NCBI GenBank assembly: GCA_047921215.1
Contig: JBLRWO010000012.1
Location: 1-64,000 of the forward strand
Reading direction: 5' to 3'
Length of the DNA stretch: 64,000 nt
Source of the DNA: RECM01 sp047921215
Lineage (GTDB): Bacteria; Bacteroidota; Rhodothermia; Balneolales; Cyclonatronaceae
Made by a program: the position numbers and the translations under genes. Below are positions 27,020 through 38,200 of this stretch, piece by piece. The notes beneath the pieces were generated by a model. It did not search any database. It saw nothing but the letters and a program-made list of their open reading frames with translations, and had not been told where the DNA came from. How positions within the stretch are numbered: position 1 is the first letter of the stretch; every line of letters starts with the position of its first letter.

Positions 27020-27295
27020 TTATCGGGCATCATCTGATAAATTATGCCGGTATGGATGCAGTACTCCAAATTCTTCAGGGTCATAGCCTGCAAGCTCGAA
27101 GTAGTAATCCCAGGCCAGCTTGCTTTCGCCATTGTCATCAACCCAATTAATATGGCTTTGCTTTATCAGGCCGACGATCCGGTTGCCATATTCAATCCTG
27201 CTTTGTTCGTCCTGAATACGTGGCAGTGCCTCAATCATCAAATCAATATTAAGGCCGCAATCGAAATCCCGTGGTTTGCGTTGTTTTAAAAACAT
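27020..27295 (-). CDS. Short DUF4290-like protein
   Basis: 91 residues. The pattern FDCGLNIDLMIEALPRIQD followed by EYGNRIVGLIKQ and KLAWDYYFELAGYDPEEFG, ending in HPY, matches what I know of DUF4290, a Bacteroidota protein family of unknown function that starts with a YGRNIQ-like box and has a WDHLF-like box. It is shorter than usual members (about 200 residues), so it may be only the core. No signal or membrane segment. It converges with the acetyltransferase gene and diverges from the cysteine-synthesis gene at 27521. A plus-strand frame over the same bases looks like a shadow. Confidence 0.55.
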   Translation of the reverse strand: MFLKQRKPRDFDCGLNIDLMIEALPRIQDEQSRIEYGNRIVGLIKQSHINWVDDNGESKLAWDYYFELAGYDPEEFGVLHPYRHNLSDDAR

Positions 27296-27520
27296 TGTTT
27301 AGTTCTGTTACCTTTGGTACGAAATTAAGGAACAATATAAGTAATTGAAGCAATGCAACCATAGCAGAAATGATCCCGGTCATGTGGAAACGTATTACTT
27401 ATAATTTTTGTATTCATTACATTGGCCGGGAAAGACAAGTGGTTTTCGGGGTAGTGGCGCGGGGAAAAAGTCTCTACTTTATCCACCTTTATTCAAACGT
27501 TTTATAATAGCTATAAAAAT

Positions 27521-28921
27521 ATGTGGTACGATTCCATAATTGATACAATCGGCAAAACCCCTCTCATACAGTTGCATACCGTAACGAAGGACCTGAACCC
27601 CCGGGTTCTGGCAAAGGTCGAATATTTCAATCCCGGCCAAAGTGTTAAAGACAGGATTGCTCTCAAGATGATTGATAATGGAGAAAAAGAGGGGAAGCTC
27701 AAACCTGGATACACCATTATTGAAGGTACATCGGGGAACACCGGGCTGGGTCTGGCCCTTGCTGCCGCAGTAAAAGGCTACAAGTGCATTTTTACGACAA
27801 CCGACAAGCAAAGCATGGAGAAGGTAAATATACTGCGTGCTTTGGGAGCCGAGGTCAGGATTTGCCCGACCAATGTTGAGCCCGATGACCCCAGAAGTTA
27901 TTATTCGGTGGCCAAACGATTAAGTGAAGAGATACAGGACTCATGGTATCCGAACCAGTATGATAATCCCGGGAATACACAGGCACACTTTGAAACCACT
28001 GGACCGGAAATCTGGGAACAAACCGAGGGCAAAATCACCCATTTTGTTGCCGGGATGGGTACCGGTGGCACGATCACGGGTGTGGCCAAATATCTGAAGT
28101 CTCAAAATAAATCAATAAAAGTGATCGGTATCGATTCAGTTGGTTCTGTTTATAAAACATATTTCGATACGGGCCGGTTTGACAAAAATGTAATCGGACC
28201 CTATCTCACAGAAGGTATAGGTGAAGATATTATACCCGGGAATATGGATTTCAGCTACGTTGATGCTGTTGTGCAGTGTCCTGACAGGGAAGCTTTTTTG
28301 ACCACAAGAGCACTTGCCAGAAAAGAGGGATTGTTTGTTGGCGGAAGCTGCGGTTCGGCAGTCTGGGGTGCAATACAGTACATCAGACAGGAAAACCTGG
28401 GTACAGACGATCTCGTTGTGGTACTTCTGCCCGACAGTGGCACACGTTACGTATCCAAGATCTACAATGATGAATGGATGGAATCGAACGGATTCATTGA
28501 AACCACCTCGGGTCTGAGAGCCTCGGATATAGCAGGAGTAAAACCTGCCCGGTATCAGGGATTCATAACAGCAGATGCAGATGATACTATTGGGGATGCC
28601 ATTCAAATTATGCAGCAGGAGGAGATATCACAATTACCAGTAGTCAAAGACGGACATTTTATTGGCAGTTTGAGTGATAACAGAATTTTAAACCGTCTGA
28701 TTGCAGATCCGCAGGCAAAAGCCCTCAAAGTTTCTGAAATTATGAATTCACCATTCCCGGTTATCAGGCAGGATATGCCGGTAGATAAAATTTCATCATT
28801 GATGGTTAAAGACACACCGGCTGTAATTGTTACATTGAATAACGGCCGGTATGGTATATTGACCAAAAGTGATCTGATACATGCTCTTGCCACTACAGCG
28901 GAAACCGAAATAAAAAAATGA
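27521..28921 (+). CDS. Cystathionine beta-synthase-type PLP enzyme with CBS pair
   Basis: 466 residues. Fold-type II PLP domain (1 to about 325): the PLP lysine is K43 in NPGQSVKDRIAL, the phosphate loop is GTGGTITGVAKYL and the substrate loop is EGTSGNTGLGLALAAA. A tandem CBS domain pair follows (about 345-460; GFITADADDTIGDAIQIM and VSEIMNSPFPVIRQDMPV), as in eukaryote-like cystathionine beta-synthase. It condenses serine (or acetylserine/cysteine) with homocysteine or sulfide; domain layout favours CBS, but bacterial homologues can act as cysteine synthase. The CBS pair probably binds an adenosyl ligand to tune activity. DUF3467 follows after 4 bases. Confidence 0.88.
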   Translation: MWYDSIIDTIGKTPLIQLHTVTKDLNPRVLAKVEYFNPGQSVKDRIALKMIDNGEKEGKLKPGYTIIEGTSGNTGLGLALAAAVKGYKCIFTTTDKQSMEKVNILRALGAEVRICPTNVEPDDPRSYYSVAKRLSEEIQDSWYPNQYDNPGNTQAHFETTGPEIWEQTEGKITHFVAGMGTGGTITGVAKYLKSQNKSIKVIGIDSVGSVYKTYFDTGRFDKNVIGPYLTEGIGEDIIPGNMDFSYVDAVVQCPDREAFLTTRALARKEGLFVGGSCGSAVWGAIQYIRQENLGTDDLVVVLLPDSGTRYVSKIYNDEWMESNGFIETTSGLRASDIAGVKPARYQGFITADADDTIGDAIQIMQQEEISQLPVVKDGHFIGSLSDNRILNRLIADPQAKALKVSEIMNSPFPVIRQDMPVDKISSLMVKDTPAVIVTLNNGRYGILTKSDLIHALATTAETEIKK

Positions 28922-28925
28922 AATC

Positions 28926-29231
28926 ATGGACCAGAAAAAGAAACAACTTGAAATCGAACTTACAAAAGAAGAATCAACCGGTAGTTACTCCAATCTGGTA
29001 ATGATAACTCACTCGGCTTCCGAATTTGTTTTCGACTTTATCACGGTTATGCCCGGATTGCCGAAGGCCAAGGTGGTAAAGAGAATGATATTGACACCTG
29101 ACCATGCCAAACGTTTTTCTCAGGCACTCGCCGACAACATAAAACGCTTTGAGGACCAGAATGGTACTATCTCCACCGAGGGTAAAATGGATATGCCGTT
29201 CAATTTCAGGGGGCCGCTGCCGGAAGCATAA
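28926..29231 (+). CDS. DUF3467 protein
   Basis: 101 residues, matching the small DUF3467 family (EESTGSYSNLVMITHSASEF, DFITVMPGLPKAKVVKRM, LTPDHAKRFSQALADNI). Function is not established. The fold is thought to be a small cytoplasmic beta-rich domain; no signal peptide or membrane segment. Spacing of 4 bases from the PLP enzyme means co-expression. The family is widespread in Bacteroidota as a lone gene or beside housekeeping genes, so no role in sulfur metabolism should be read from this neighbour alone. Confidence 0.85.
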   Translation: MDQKKKQLEIELTKEESTGSYSNLVMITHSASEFVFDFITVMPGLPKAKVVKRMILTPDHAKRFSQALADNIKRFEDQNGTISTEGKMDMPFNFRGPLPEA

Positions 29232-29267
29232 AGCGTATCTGGTAAAGATGTACTTTTCAAAATTGGT

Positions 29268-30347
29268 TTATTTCTTCGCTCTCACAAGTAAAATAAAACC
29301 AACCAAGGCAAAGACAAGATGGGGTAGTACTGCGGTGGTTACCGGATCAATGGTGCCGGTGTAACCGAACGGCTCAAGCAGCTTCATGAAACCAAGATAC
29401 AGTACGGTAATAACAAGCCCGATTCCCAGATATACACCTTTGCCGCCCTTCCTTCGTTCCGAAGCGACCGTAAGACCAATTATTGTTATAACAATAATTG
29501 AAAAAGGGTAGGCAAGCCGGGTATAGAACTGTACCAGGGGCATTGCAATTCCTTCGGCTCCGCTGCGTTGCAATGAACGTATGTATTCAGCCACTTCAGG
29601 ATAGGTCAGCTGGTATACATCGGAAGTGGTTCTCGCGAAATCGCGGGGAAGAAGGTTCAGGGTGGTATCGCGGGTTTCAAAGCTCACTGTTTCGTAACTA
29701 TGATTATTGAACGTTCTCTCCTCACCATTATGCAGAGTCCATATGCCGGCCTCATTATTCCAGTTCAACCTGCTTGCACTAACCGTTTTGGTGATTCTGT
29801 TCTGTTTAATCTGGTACATGGTTGCCTGGTAACCTACCAGCTCCCTGCCATCGAAATAATTTACCACTATCAGTGTTGAATCCGATTCCTGACGATATAC
29901 AACATTTCTGTCGATGCGGTCGGATCTTTTCATCAGGTACTCACGCTCAAATTCAATACGTTGGGTAGTTGATTTTGGCACAATATACCCGTCAAGATAG
30001 GCGACCACGGCAAAACAAAAACCCGCAAAAAACAGGTAGGGAACCGTGAGTCTGTAGAGGCTGATGCCAGCTGCCTTGAGGGCTATAATTTCGAGCCGTT
30101 CGGCCATCTGTCCGGTTACCAGGAGGCAGGCTACGAAAACCGCCACAGGGGTAACCAATCGGATCATCTCGGGAATATAGTGCAGGTAATAGTCGTTCCA
30201 GATTGCCTCCATGGTAGCACCCCTGTCTGTAAAACTGTCGCTGTTTTCAGAAAAATCAATGATTACAAAGATGAAAATCAGCAGAGCCAGTACCATCCCG
30301 GTTATTACGGCAAGTCTTTTTAAAATATAGAGATCAATGAATTTCAA
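29268..30347 (-). CDS. lptG: LPS transport permease, LptG-like (YjgP/YjgQ)
   Basis: 359 residues with the YjgP/YjgQ layout: three N-terminal helices (KRLAVITGMVLALLIFIFVI start), a periplasmic beta-jellyroll (about 130-265, e.g. DRIDRNVVYRQESDSTLIVV) and three C-terminal helices. It partners LptF and the ATPase LptB to lift LPS from the inner membrane. The conserved coupling-helix region is EIIALKAAGISLYRLTVPYL. The start is a TTG at 30345-30347 that overlaps the lptF stop (TTGA); no better ATG exists before the first helix. Which of the two neighbours is F or G follows length and order. Confidence 0.9.
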   Translation of the reverse strand: MKFIDLYILKRLAVITGMVLALLIFIFVIIDFSENSDSFTDRGATMEAIWNDYYLHYIPEMIRLVTPVAVFVACLLVTGQMAERLEIIALKAAGISLYRLTVPYLFFAGFCFAVVAYLDGYIVPKSTTQRIEFEREYLMKRSDRIDRNVVYRQESDSTLIVVNYFDGRELVGYQATMYQIKQNRITKTVSASRLNWNNEAGIWTLHNGEERTFNNHSYETVSFETRDTTLNLLPRDFARTTSDVYQLTYPEVAEYIRSLQRSGAEGIAMPLVQFYTRLAYPFSIIVITIIGLTVASERRKGGKGVYLGIGLVITVLYLGFMKLLEPFGYTGTIDPVTTAVLPHLVFALVGFILLVRAKK

Positions 30348-31897
30348 CGTGGCTTTCTGTTTAAATCACTGAAATGAAACTCTGTAATAAGTTTCAGAAT
30401 CAATATCATACCGACAATAAACAGAGAAATGTTGGCAAACCACATGCCGGCGAACGGTGAAATGATCATTCTGTCTGCCAGCTTTTCTCCCTGAATAATT
30501 CCCATCCAATAGTACGTAAACAGGACGGTACTGATTACGGCATTGAATCCGATATTCCCCTTTTTGGTAAGCATACCAAGCGGGGCGCCCAGCAATACAA
30601 ATATAATGCAACCAACCGGTATGGAGATTTTTTTATGAACTTCAACCATGTATTGGGCTGCACGTTCCAACCGCCACCTTACACTGTTGCCCATATTTAC
30701 CGCCCAGGAACTCATTTCTCTCAACGCGGGGAGGGTGTTGTCGGCAATGAATATTGCACGGGTTTCATCTGGCATCTGTCCAAGAGTTACAAAACGCAGA
30801 CTGGTATCAGACACTGCAAGGTTGCGGGCAGATTGTTCATTACGAATAGTGTCATCATCAATTAAATCGGTCTCTGTTCGTTCGGGTGCAGCCTGATCTT
30901 CTGTTGTTGGTTCATCAACAGAAACAGAGTTGATATTTGTATATGTGCCGGGAGACACAGGTATAGCAACTTCACGGGAATCCACCTGTTGAGTAATCCC
31001 GGTCAGCATGGATATAGGCCCCCGTTTTGAATACTGAAGAAATTCCCTCTCAATTTCACGTTCAAGTGAATCTACTGTTGCGATCATAGCACGTGAACTC
31101 ATGGTGCGGTCATCACGGCGATGTTGTGCAGGATCACTGCGGGAAAAGTTAAGATCAGTAACATTGAATTGAATTCTGTATCTGGAAAAATCAGTCTCCT
31201 CAACCCTGTTTCTGCCTGTCACATTTGATGGTACGTCCCTGAGAACGCTTCCGTTCTGCAGGTATAGGGTAAGAGCATTATATTTTTCCTCACTTTTCAA
31301 ATGGCCTGCCCGGGCTTTAATGACCGCACGATCTCGTTCTGCCGTTGGTTGCTGAAAAAGTGTTATGTTAAACAGGCTGTCTCCGCCGGCTTCTACCCGC
31401 CGAACAAGAAAAGAGTAACCGTCTATACCTTCATAAAAAACATTTTGTTTTAGGTCAAAACCCGGCTTTTTCATTCTGATGTCCATAAATAAAGCCCTGG
31501 CACGGTAGTTAGCTTCGGGAAGCACGTTATTAGAAAACCAGGTCAGGAATACGGTAAACAAAAGTGCCACAAAAAGTACCGGTTTAATAACCGATATTGG
31601 GCTTATACCTGCAGCCTTCAATGCGGCAAGCTCATTGGTTTCTGCAAAATTTCCGAAGGTCATCAGGCTGGCCACGAGAATCGACATTGGTACTGCCATC
31701 ACAACCATGTAGGCCAGATTTACCGAAATCAGTTCTATGATAACGGTAAAGGGAATATCTTTCCCCACAATTTTATCGAGATGCAGTACCAGGAACTGCA
31801 AAAGCAAAAGGAACATGATGATCGAAAAACAGAAAACAAATGGACCAACATGCCGTTTTAAGATTTCAAGTTGTAAGCTCGACAGACGGAACGTCAT
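30344..31897 (-). CDS. lptF: LPS transport permease, LptF-like (YjgP/YjgQ)
   Basis: 517 residues, the longer member of the pair. N-terminal helices with the coupling stretch NELAALKAAGISPISVIKPV, and a long periplasmic part (about 125-420) with a Ser/Thr/Asp-rich segment around 310-370 (RTETDLIDDDTIRNEQSA). Bacteroidota LptF often has such an insert in the jellyroll. Three C-terminal helices start with ISIPVGCIIFVLLGAPLG. ATG start. Translationally coupled to lptG. It diverges from sprA; both are envelope assembly genes. Confidence 0.88.
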   Translation of the reverse strand: MTFRLSSLQLEILKRHVGPFVFCFSIIMFLLLLQFLVLHLDKIVGKDIPFTVIIELISVNLAYMVVMAVPMSILVASLMTFGNFAETNELAALKAAGISPISVIKPVLFVALLFTVFLTWFSNNVLPEANYRARALFMDIRMKKPGFDLKQNVFYEGIDGYSFLVRRVEAGGDSLFNITLFQQPTAERDRAVIKARAGHLKSEEKYNALTLYLQNGSVLRDVPSNVTGRNRVEETDFSRYRIQFNVTDLNFSRSDPAQHRRDDRTMSSRAMIATVDSLEREIEREFLQYSKRGPISMLTGITQQVDSREVAIPVSPGTYTNINSVSVDEPTTEDQAAPERTETDLIDDDTIRNEQSARNLAVSDTSLRFVTLGQMPDETRAIFIADNTLPALREMSSWAVNMGNSVRWRLERAAQYMVEVHKKISIPVGCIIFVLLGAPLGMLTKKGNIGFNAVISTVLFTYYWMGIIQGEKLADRMIISPFAGMWFANISLFIVGMILILKLITEFHFSDLNRKPR

Positions 31898-32206
31898 TTT
31901 TATTAATCAAAAATCGGTTGATGCATGATAAAATTCATGCTATACTTTATTCTTTACGTAAGCTCGTCAGAAAAAACGCACAAAAATGCCATTTCTGATC
32001 TGAAGTTAACCTTTTTTATCTATTAACTGTCGTTCAAATTCGATAACCGGCCGTTTTTAATGCCCCTGTTAATCGTTATTTTTGCACTCACTTAAACAAT
32101 TTGACGCCTATTGAGCACCTTTACGATGTTGCAAGCTGTAAAAGCATTAAATAACCACTATTTGTAAACTGAGCGCGTATTCCAACAAGTGCAACTCGTT
32201 AAACGA
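31898..32206. other. 309-base divergent promoter region lptF / sprA
   Basis: AT-rich gap with no open frame of note, no RNA gene, and no clear inverted repeat. A GTG at 32189 would extend sprA by six codons. It must hold the promoters of both outward genes, but I cannot pin them from sequence. Confidence 0.5.
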
Positions 32207-35200
32207 ATGTCATATTCGAAGGCAGGCCTTCCGTTGCTTATTCTGGCTATGGTTATGCTGTGTGAAACAGCAATCGCCCAGCAGGGTTCGCGAAATCGAG
32301 AGGCAAGCAGATCACAGGCTGAAACAGCTCCGGCCGATACGTTGGCCCGTATCCTGCCGTTTGGTACTTTGCGACATAACTGGATGGTGTCTCCTTATCC
32401 GCGTCGCAGGTCACCACTGCAACAAATACGCCTTAATGAAGACAGGATTACCATTGAACGCGACTCGCTGGGTAATTATTCAGTTCAGCGTCGTATTCTT
32501 AACATGCCGGCAAGCCGACAGATTCAATACGATTTCGAATCGTTATCATCTCTGAACAAAAAGGCTGTAAAAACAGATAACTGGCGCAAACTTGTACGTG
32601 AAGCGGAAAGACGCAGGGACATAGGGCGCGGTCTGCTGGATTTTCGAATTGCAATTCCGGGTGGAAGGAGTTCCGCATTCACGACCATTTTCGGCAAGCC
32701 TGAAGTTAACCTCAGGGTAACGGGTACAGCGAATATGAATCTGGGTGCAAGTATCCGCGAAACAGAGGATCCCGCCATACCACCCAATCAGCAGCGCAGG
32801 GTTGATCCCCTGTTTAACCAGAACCTGAAACTGAATATCCAGGGCACTATCGGCGATAAACTCACCATCCGTACGGACTGGGATACGGAGCGCACGTTCG
32901 ATTTTGAGAACCGATTGAATATCGTTTATCAGGGCTATGATGATGAAATCCTTCAAACGGTTGAACTCGGAAATGTGTCTATGGAAACCGGTAATTCACT
33001 GATCCGGGGAGGCGGATCCTTATTCGGAATCAAATCAAGGGCCCGGGTTGGCGCTCTCGAAGTTACTTCGGTTTTATCGCAACAGGAGGGGAAGGGACAA
33101 TCACAGACCATCAGCGGAGGATCACAATCGCGTGATCTTAATATTGCGCCCAATAACTATGAGGACGACCGTCACTTCTTTCTGGATTTTTATGCCAGGC
33201 AGGAATTTGAAGATGCCATGTCTGATCCGGTAGTTCTAAGACGCCTGTTCAATATAATCAACATTGAGGTTTACCTTCTTAATGTTTCATCACAGTCTGA
33301 GGTTGGACAACGCCTTGGTGTGGCATTACTTGACAAAGGGGTAAGAATGGCTCCCGACGGTAGTTTTTTCCCGCCTGACGAAGATTTTGACCCGTTTACC
33401 GAAAGTTTTCTGGATCAGTTCAGGGATCCGAGTACATCGGTATCGGAAGCGGAACTGGGGGTCGAATCCAGCGAAATGGCCCAGGGATTCTTTATACCGC
33501 TCACGGAAGGTGTGGACTACACAGTGAATCAGGATCTTGGATATATCACGCTGGGTCGTCGTCTTGAGCCCCGGCAGGCCCTTGCTGTATCGTTCAGCTA
33601 CAGGGACCCCTCGGGTAACATCATTTATGTCGGCGACATCAACCAGGGCGACAATCAGCGTATATTCCTTAAGCTGCTCCGACCACAGAACCAATCGCCC
33701 AGCACCAGGGCCTGGGATCTCACCATGCGGAATATCTATTCACTCAATGCCAACAATCTGACACGTGAATCGCTGGAGCTTGATATTTTCTACACAGGTG
33801 CCACCACCGATCAGACCAATCTGCCCGGAATCAATAATATTCTGCTGCGTGATCTTGGCCTCGACAGAGTTGGCCCGCAGGGTGATCCCGGACCAGACAA
33901 CTCGGTGGATTTTAATACCGGCACCCTTGACCCTGCAAATGGCCGGGTTATATTCCCGTATCTTGAGCCATTTGGGCAAAGGGTAGAGGATATTATCAAC
34001 AATTCAGCTCTTTCCGAGGAAGCCAAGTCGGAGGCCAGGGACAGGCTCGTATTCAGGGAACTTTACACATCGACCATTCAAACGGCATCCCAGAATTCCA
34101 AAAACAGTATTTACAGAATTAAAGGTCAGACAAGAGGAGGGGTATCCGACAGTTACTTCCTTGGCATAGGCCTGGTTGAAGGGTCGGTCAGGGTTACAGC
34201 CAACGGGGTTGAACTTGGTGAAGGAACCGATTATGAAGTGGATTACATTACCGGGTCAATAATTATTACCAACCGGCGGTATCTCACTCCCGGTCAGGAT
34301 ATCCGGATTGATTATGAAAGTCAGCAATTGTTGCAGATTCAGCAGACTACGTTCACAGGTCTGCGGGCACAGTATAACGTTTCAGATCAGATTGCGGTCG
34401 GAGGCACCTATTTCCATCTTAAGGAAAGGCCTTTGCAGGATAAGATTCCGATTGGAGACGAGCCTATCAGTAACACGACCATCGGTCTTGATGCAACAGC
34501 CAATTTTGAAACACCCTGGCTTACCAGGGCCATTGACTGGCTTCCGCTTATTCAGACCCGGTCGCCGTCGCGAGTATCGCTGGCCGGTGAATGGGCTCAA
34601 CTCAGACCAAGCGTATCGCAGACCAATGCAGTCAGGCGGGCCATAAATAACAACAGATTATTTCCTGATGAGGAGAACGGCCTTGCCTTTATTGATGAAT
34701 TTGAAGGGGCTAAAACCAGTATTAGCCTGATGGGTCCGGGCCGCTGGTCGCTTGCTGCAGCCCCGTATGCATTGCCGGGCATTGATATGGAGATGACCAT
34801 GGCCGGACAATCCATCCCCGAACGTCTGCGTCGATCTGACCTCAGGGCCCAGTTTTCGTGGTACAGTATATCAAGCGCGCTCATCCGTACAGCAGGTGCC
34901 AATCCAACCGTTGAATCACTGCCTGTTGCAGTGCGTGATGTATTTCCCAACAGGGAAGTACGTATTGACGAACAGGAGCTCCAAACCCTGGATATCTACT
35001 ACAATCCCCGGGATCGCGGTCCGTACAACTACAACATGAATCTGCGCGACAGGCTTGAAAATGAACCGGAAATTATGTGGGGTGGTATGACAACTGTACT
35101 GCCCGGTGGTCTCAGTGACCTGACACAAAATAATATTGAGTTCCTTGAATTTTGGGTTCAGTCCATACTTCCGGATGGACGTGCGCCTACCGGGCAGGAT

Positions 35201-38200
35201 GTGTTCGATTATGATGGTTCTATTTATATCGATATCGGAACGGTTAATGAAGATGTTATTCCAAACAATCTGAATAACACGGAAGACGGACTTGCAGACC
35301 GGTCGAACAACCTGCGCCCCGACAGGGCCGATGACCCGAGGTCATACGTAATCGCCTCTCCGGTAGAGCAGGACGGCCAGTTTTCTGTAACAAATATTGA
35401 GCTTGAGGATGTGGGGCTTGATGGTGCCCCAAGTACCGGTGGAATTGACGGATTCAGCGAGCAGGTTCTTTTTGCTGATTTTATAGAACGTATGCAACAG
35501 GTTTATTCAGATGATCCCATAGCTTTTGAACGCATCATCAGTGATCCGTCCAACGACCGATTTGTCTATTTTAACGACCCGTCTGTACGGAACCTGCCGC
35601 TGCATGAACGATTTCACAGAATGTACGGGTATTATGAGGGGAACGCTCAGACCAGCGGAGCCTCCAGGGCGGTGACCAACAGGCCCGATACCGAGGGTCT
35701 ACTTAACCCGGCAGTTGTAAATCTTGAGAATTCATTTTTCCAGTATGAACTGAACTGGAATCCAGCCGATACGGCATCCCTGAATATTGGAAATAACTAC
35801 ATCGTCGACAAAGTGGATGGGGGGCAGCAGTGGAACACCTGGTATCAGATTCGTATTCCTTTAAGAGATATTATCAGGCAGATTGGCACTATTGAAAACC
35901 TTCAGCAGGTAACTCATATCCGTATCTGGATGAGCGGTTACCGTGAACCGTTTACCTTGAGATTTGCAACACTGGAGCTGGTAGGAAATCAATGGCGCAA
36001 GGCGGAAGAGATCGGTAACCAGGCAAACATTAACACACTGTTTGAAGTTTCTACGATCAATATCGAGGAAAACTCAAACCGGCAGCCTGTACCGTACAGG
36101 ATTCCAAGAGGAGCCATCAGATCGCAGGTAAGGGGGCAGCAGGAGACCATTCAACAAAACGAACAGTCGATGGCACTTGTCGTTGAAGATCTCCGGCCAG
36201 GTGATACCAGGCTGGTACGCCGTTTCTACCCGTCAGGCCTGGATTTGCTGAATTACTCCAATATGCGCATGTTTGTGCATGGCGAAGGCTACAGCAACAG
36301 GGAAGATATTGAGCTGGTTGTTCGCATGGGTACCAACCTCGAAAACAATTACTACGAATACCGGCAGCCAATAACCCCAACCGATACAACTCACCGTTTC
36401 ACACCGTTAAGTACAAACGACCAGGCAGCCATTGACCTTGACACCGAGTTGATATGGCTTCCGGATGAGAACAGCTTGAATCTTGTGCTTTCAAGTTTTA
36501 ATCAGCTTAAACAGCTGAGAAATCTTGATGAAGCAGCTCCTGACGAAATTTATGAACGCAGGGATATTGTCATTGACGCTCCGCCGGGTACGGTACTGGC
36601 CATGCGTGGAAATCCGTCTCTGGGTCAGATCTCGGAAATCGGAATAGGAATCCGGAATCCGTTCGATGCCAAAACGGCACAGCCCGGGCAGCAACCGGTG
36701 CGGGGTGTACCATCGCTCGACGCTGAAATATGGGTGAATGAATTACGCGTTTCGGGTTTTGATGACCGAAAAGGATGGGCGGCAAAATTCAATGCCCGGA
36801 TCGACTTGGCAGATGTAGCCAGCGTTAACGCCCAGTATAACCGAAGCACCGACGGTTACGGGACTCTGGAGTCGCGGATTAATGAGCGAAATATGAACGA
36901 TCAGGAAAGTTACAGTTTTACATCCAGCTTCAATGTTCACAAACTTGTACCGGAACGTTATGGCTGGAATATGCCTGTATCATTCTCGGTACGCAGAAGT
37001 GTAAGTACACCCAGATTTCTTCCAAGGGAAGGAGACATCCGTTTTTCCGACTTCAGGGATGCCGTTGAAGCAGGTGAAACCGATGAGGCCGAACGCGAGC
37101 GCCTGATCGATGAAAAACTGGAAGAAATTCAAACCCTGGATGAAAACTACACCTTCAATATCTCTAATCTGACCAAACGCAATTCGGAATCGCGGCTTCT
37201 CAGATACACGGTAGATAACCTCAATTTCAATTACAACTTCAGTACTTCCAGCCGCAGCAGCCCAACCCAGGCCTTTAACGACGACTGGAATTACCGGTTG
37301 GGACTCGGCTATAACCTTTCAATACCCAATATCAGTACAGTTCGCCCGCTTTTCTTCCTTGAAAATTTACCGGTTATTAACCTGTTGTCGGGCCTGAGAC
37401 TGGCATATATGCCATCGAATGTCACAATGCAAACCGGTCTCAACCGGAGATATAACGAGTCACGCAGACGCTCTTTCGATAATCAGGATCCTTTCCCCCT
37501 TCAACAACAGCATACCTTCAACTGGACAAAACAGTTCGGGATCACCTACAATATATCACCGCCGGTACAGCTTGGTATGAGTATCAATTCTACCCATAAC
37601 CTGGCCAATCTTGGGTTAGAGGAGACAGCAGACAGCCTGGTATTCCGCACCCGTTCTACGTTTGATGTATTTTATGATATTATTGCCGGAGACTCCGTAA
37701 AACCCCGACTTGATGCCTACAACGAAACATACAATGCAAGTTTCAGACCACGTCTTAACAGAATCAGATCGCTGAACTGGATTACCTATTCCGCGACGTA
37801 CCGTGGCGGTTATAACTGGCAGAACACCCCACAGGGATCCGGCCTGGGTGCCAACCTCAGTAATTCCCTGAACCTGAGCCAGACGTCGAACATCCGTTTT
37901 CAGGAACTGCTAAAAAAGGTACCCTTCTACGACAATGCACTGAAGGCAGACCAGGAAGAGACGCGTGAACGCGAACGGAGAAAGCGACTCAGGGAACAGC
38001 AGAGACAACGTGAAAAGGAACAACGAGAACGGGAACAACAGCACGGTGATGCCGTAGGCCGCGGTGAAGCCTCAAGAAACACTGCACAAACTCAAAATCA
38101 ACAGGCTGAACAAGAGTCCTATACCATGAGTGAGCACGTTCGTTTTTACGGACGCCGGTTTATGCTCGGTCTGGTAAGTTTTCAATCGTTCGACTTTACC

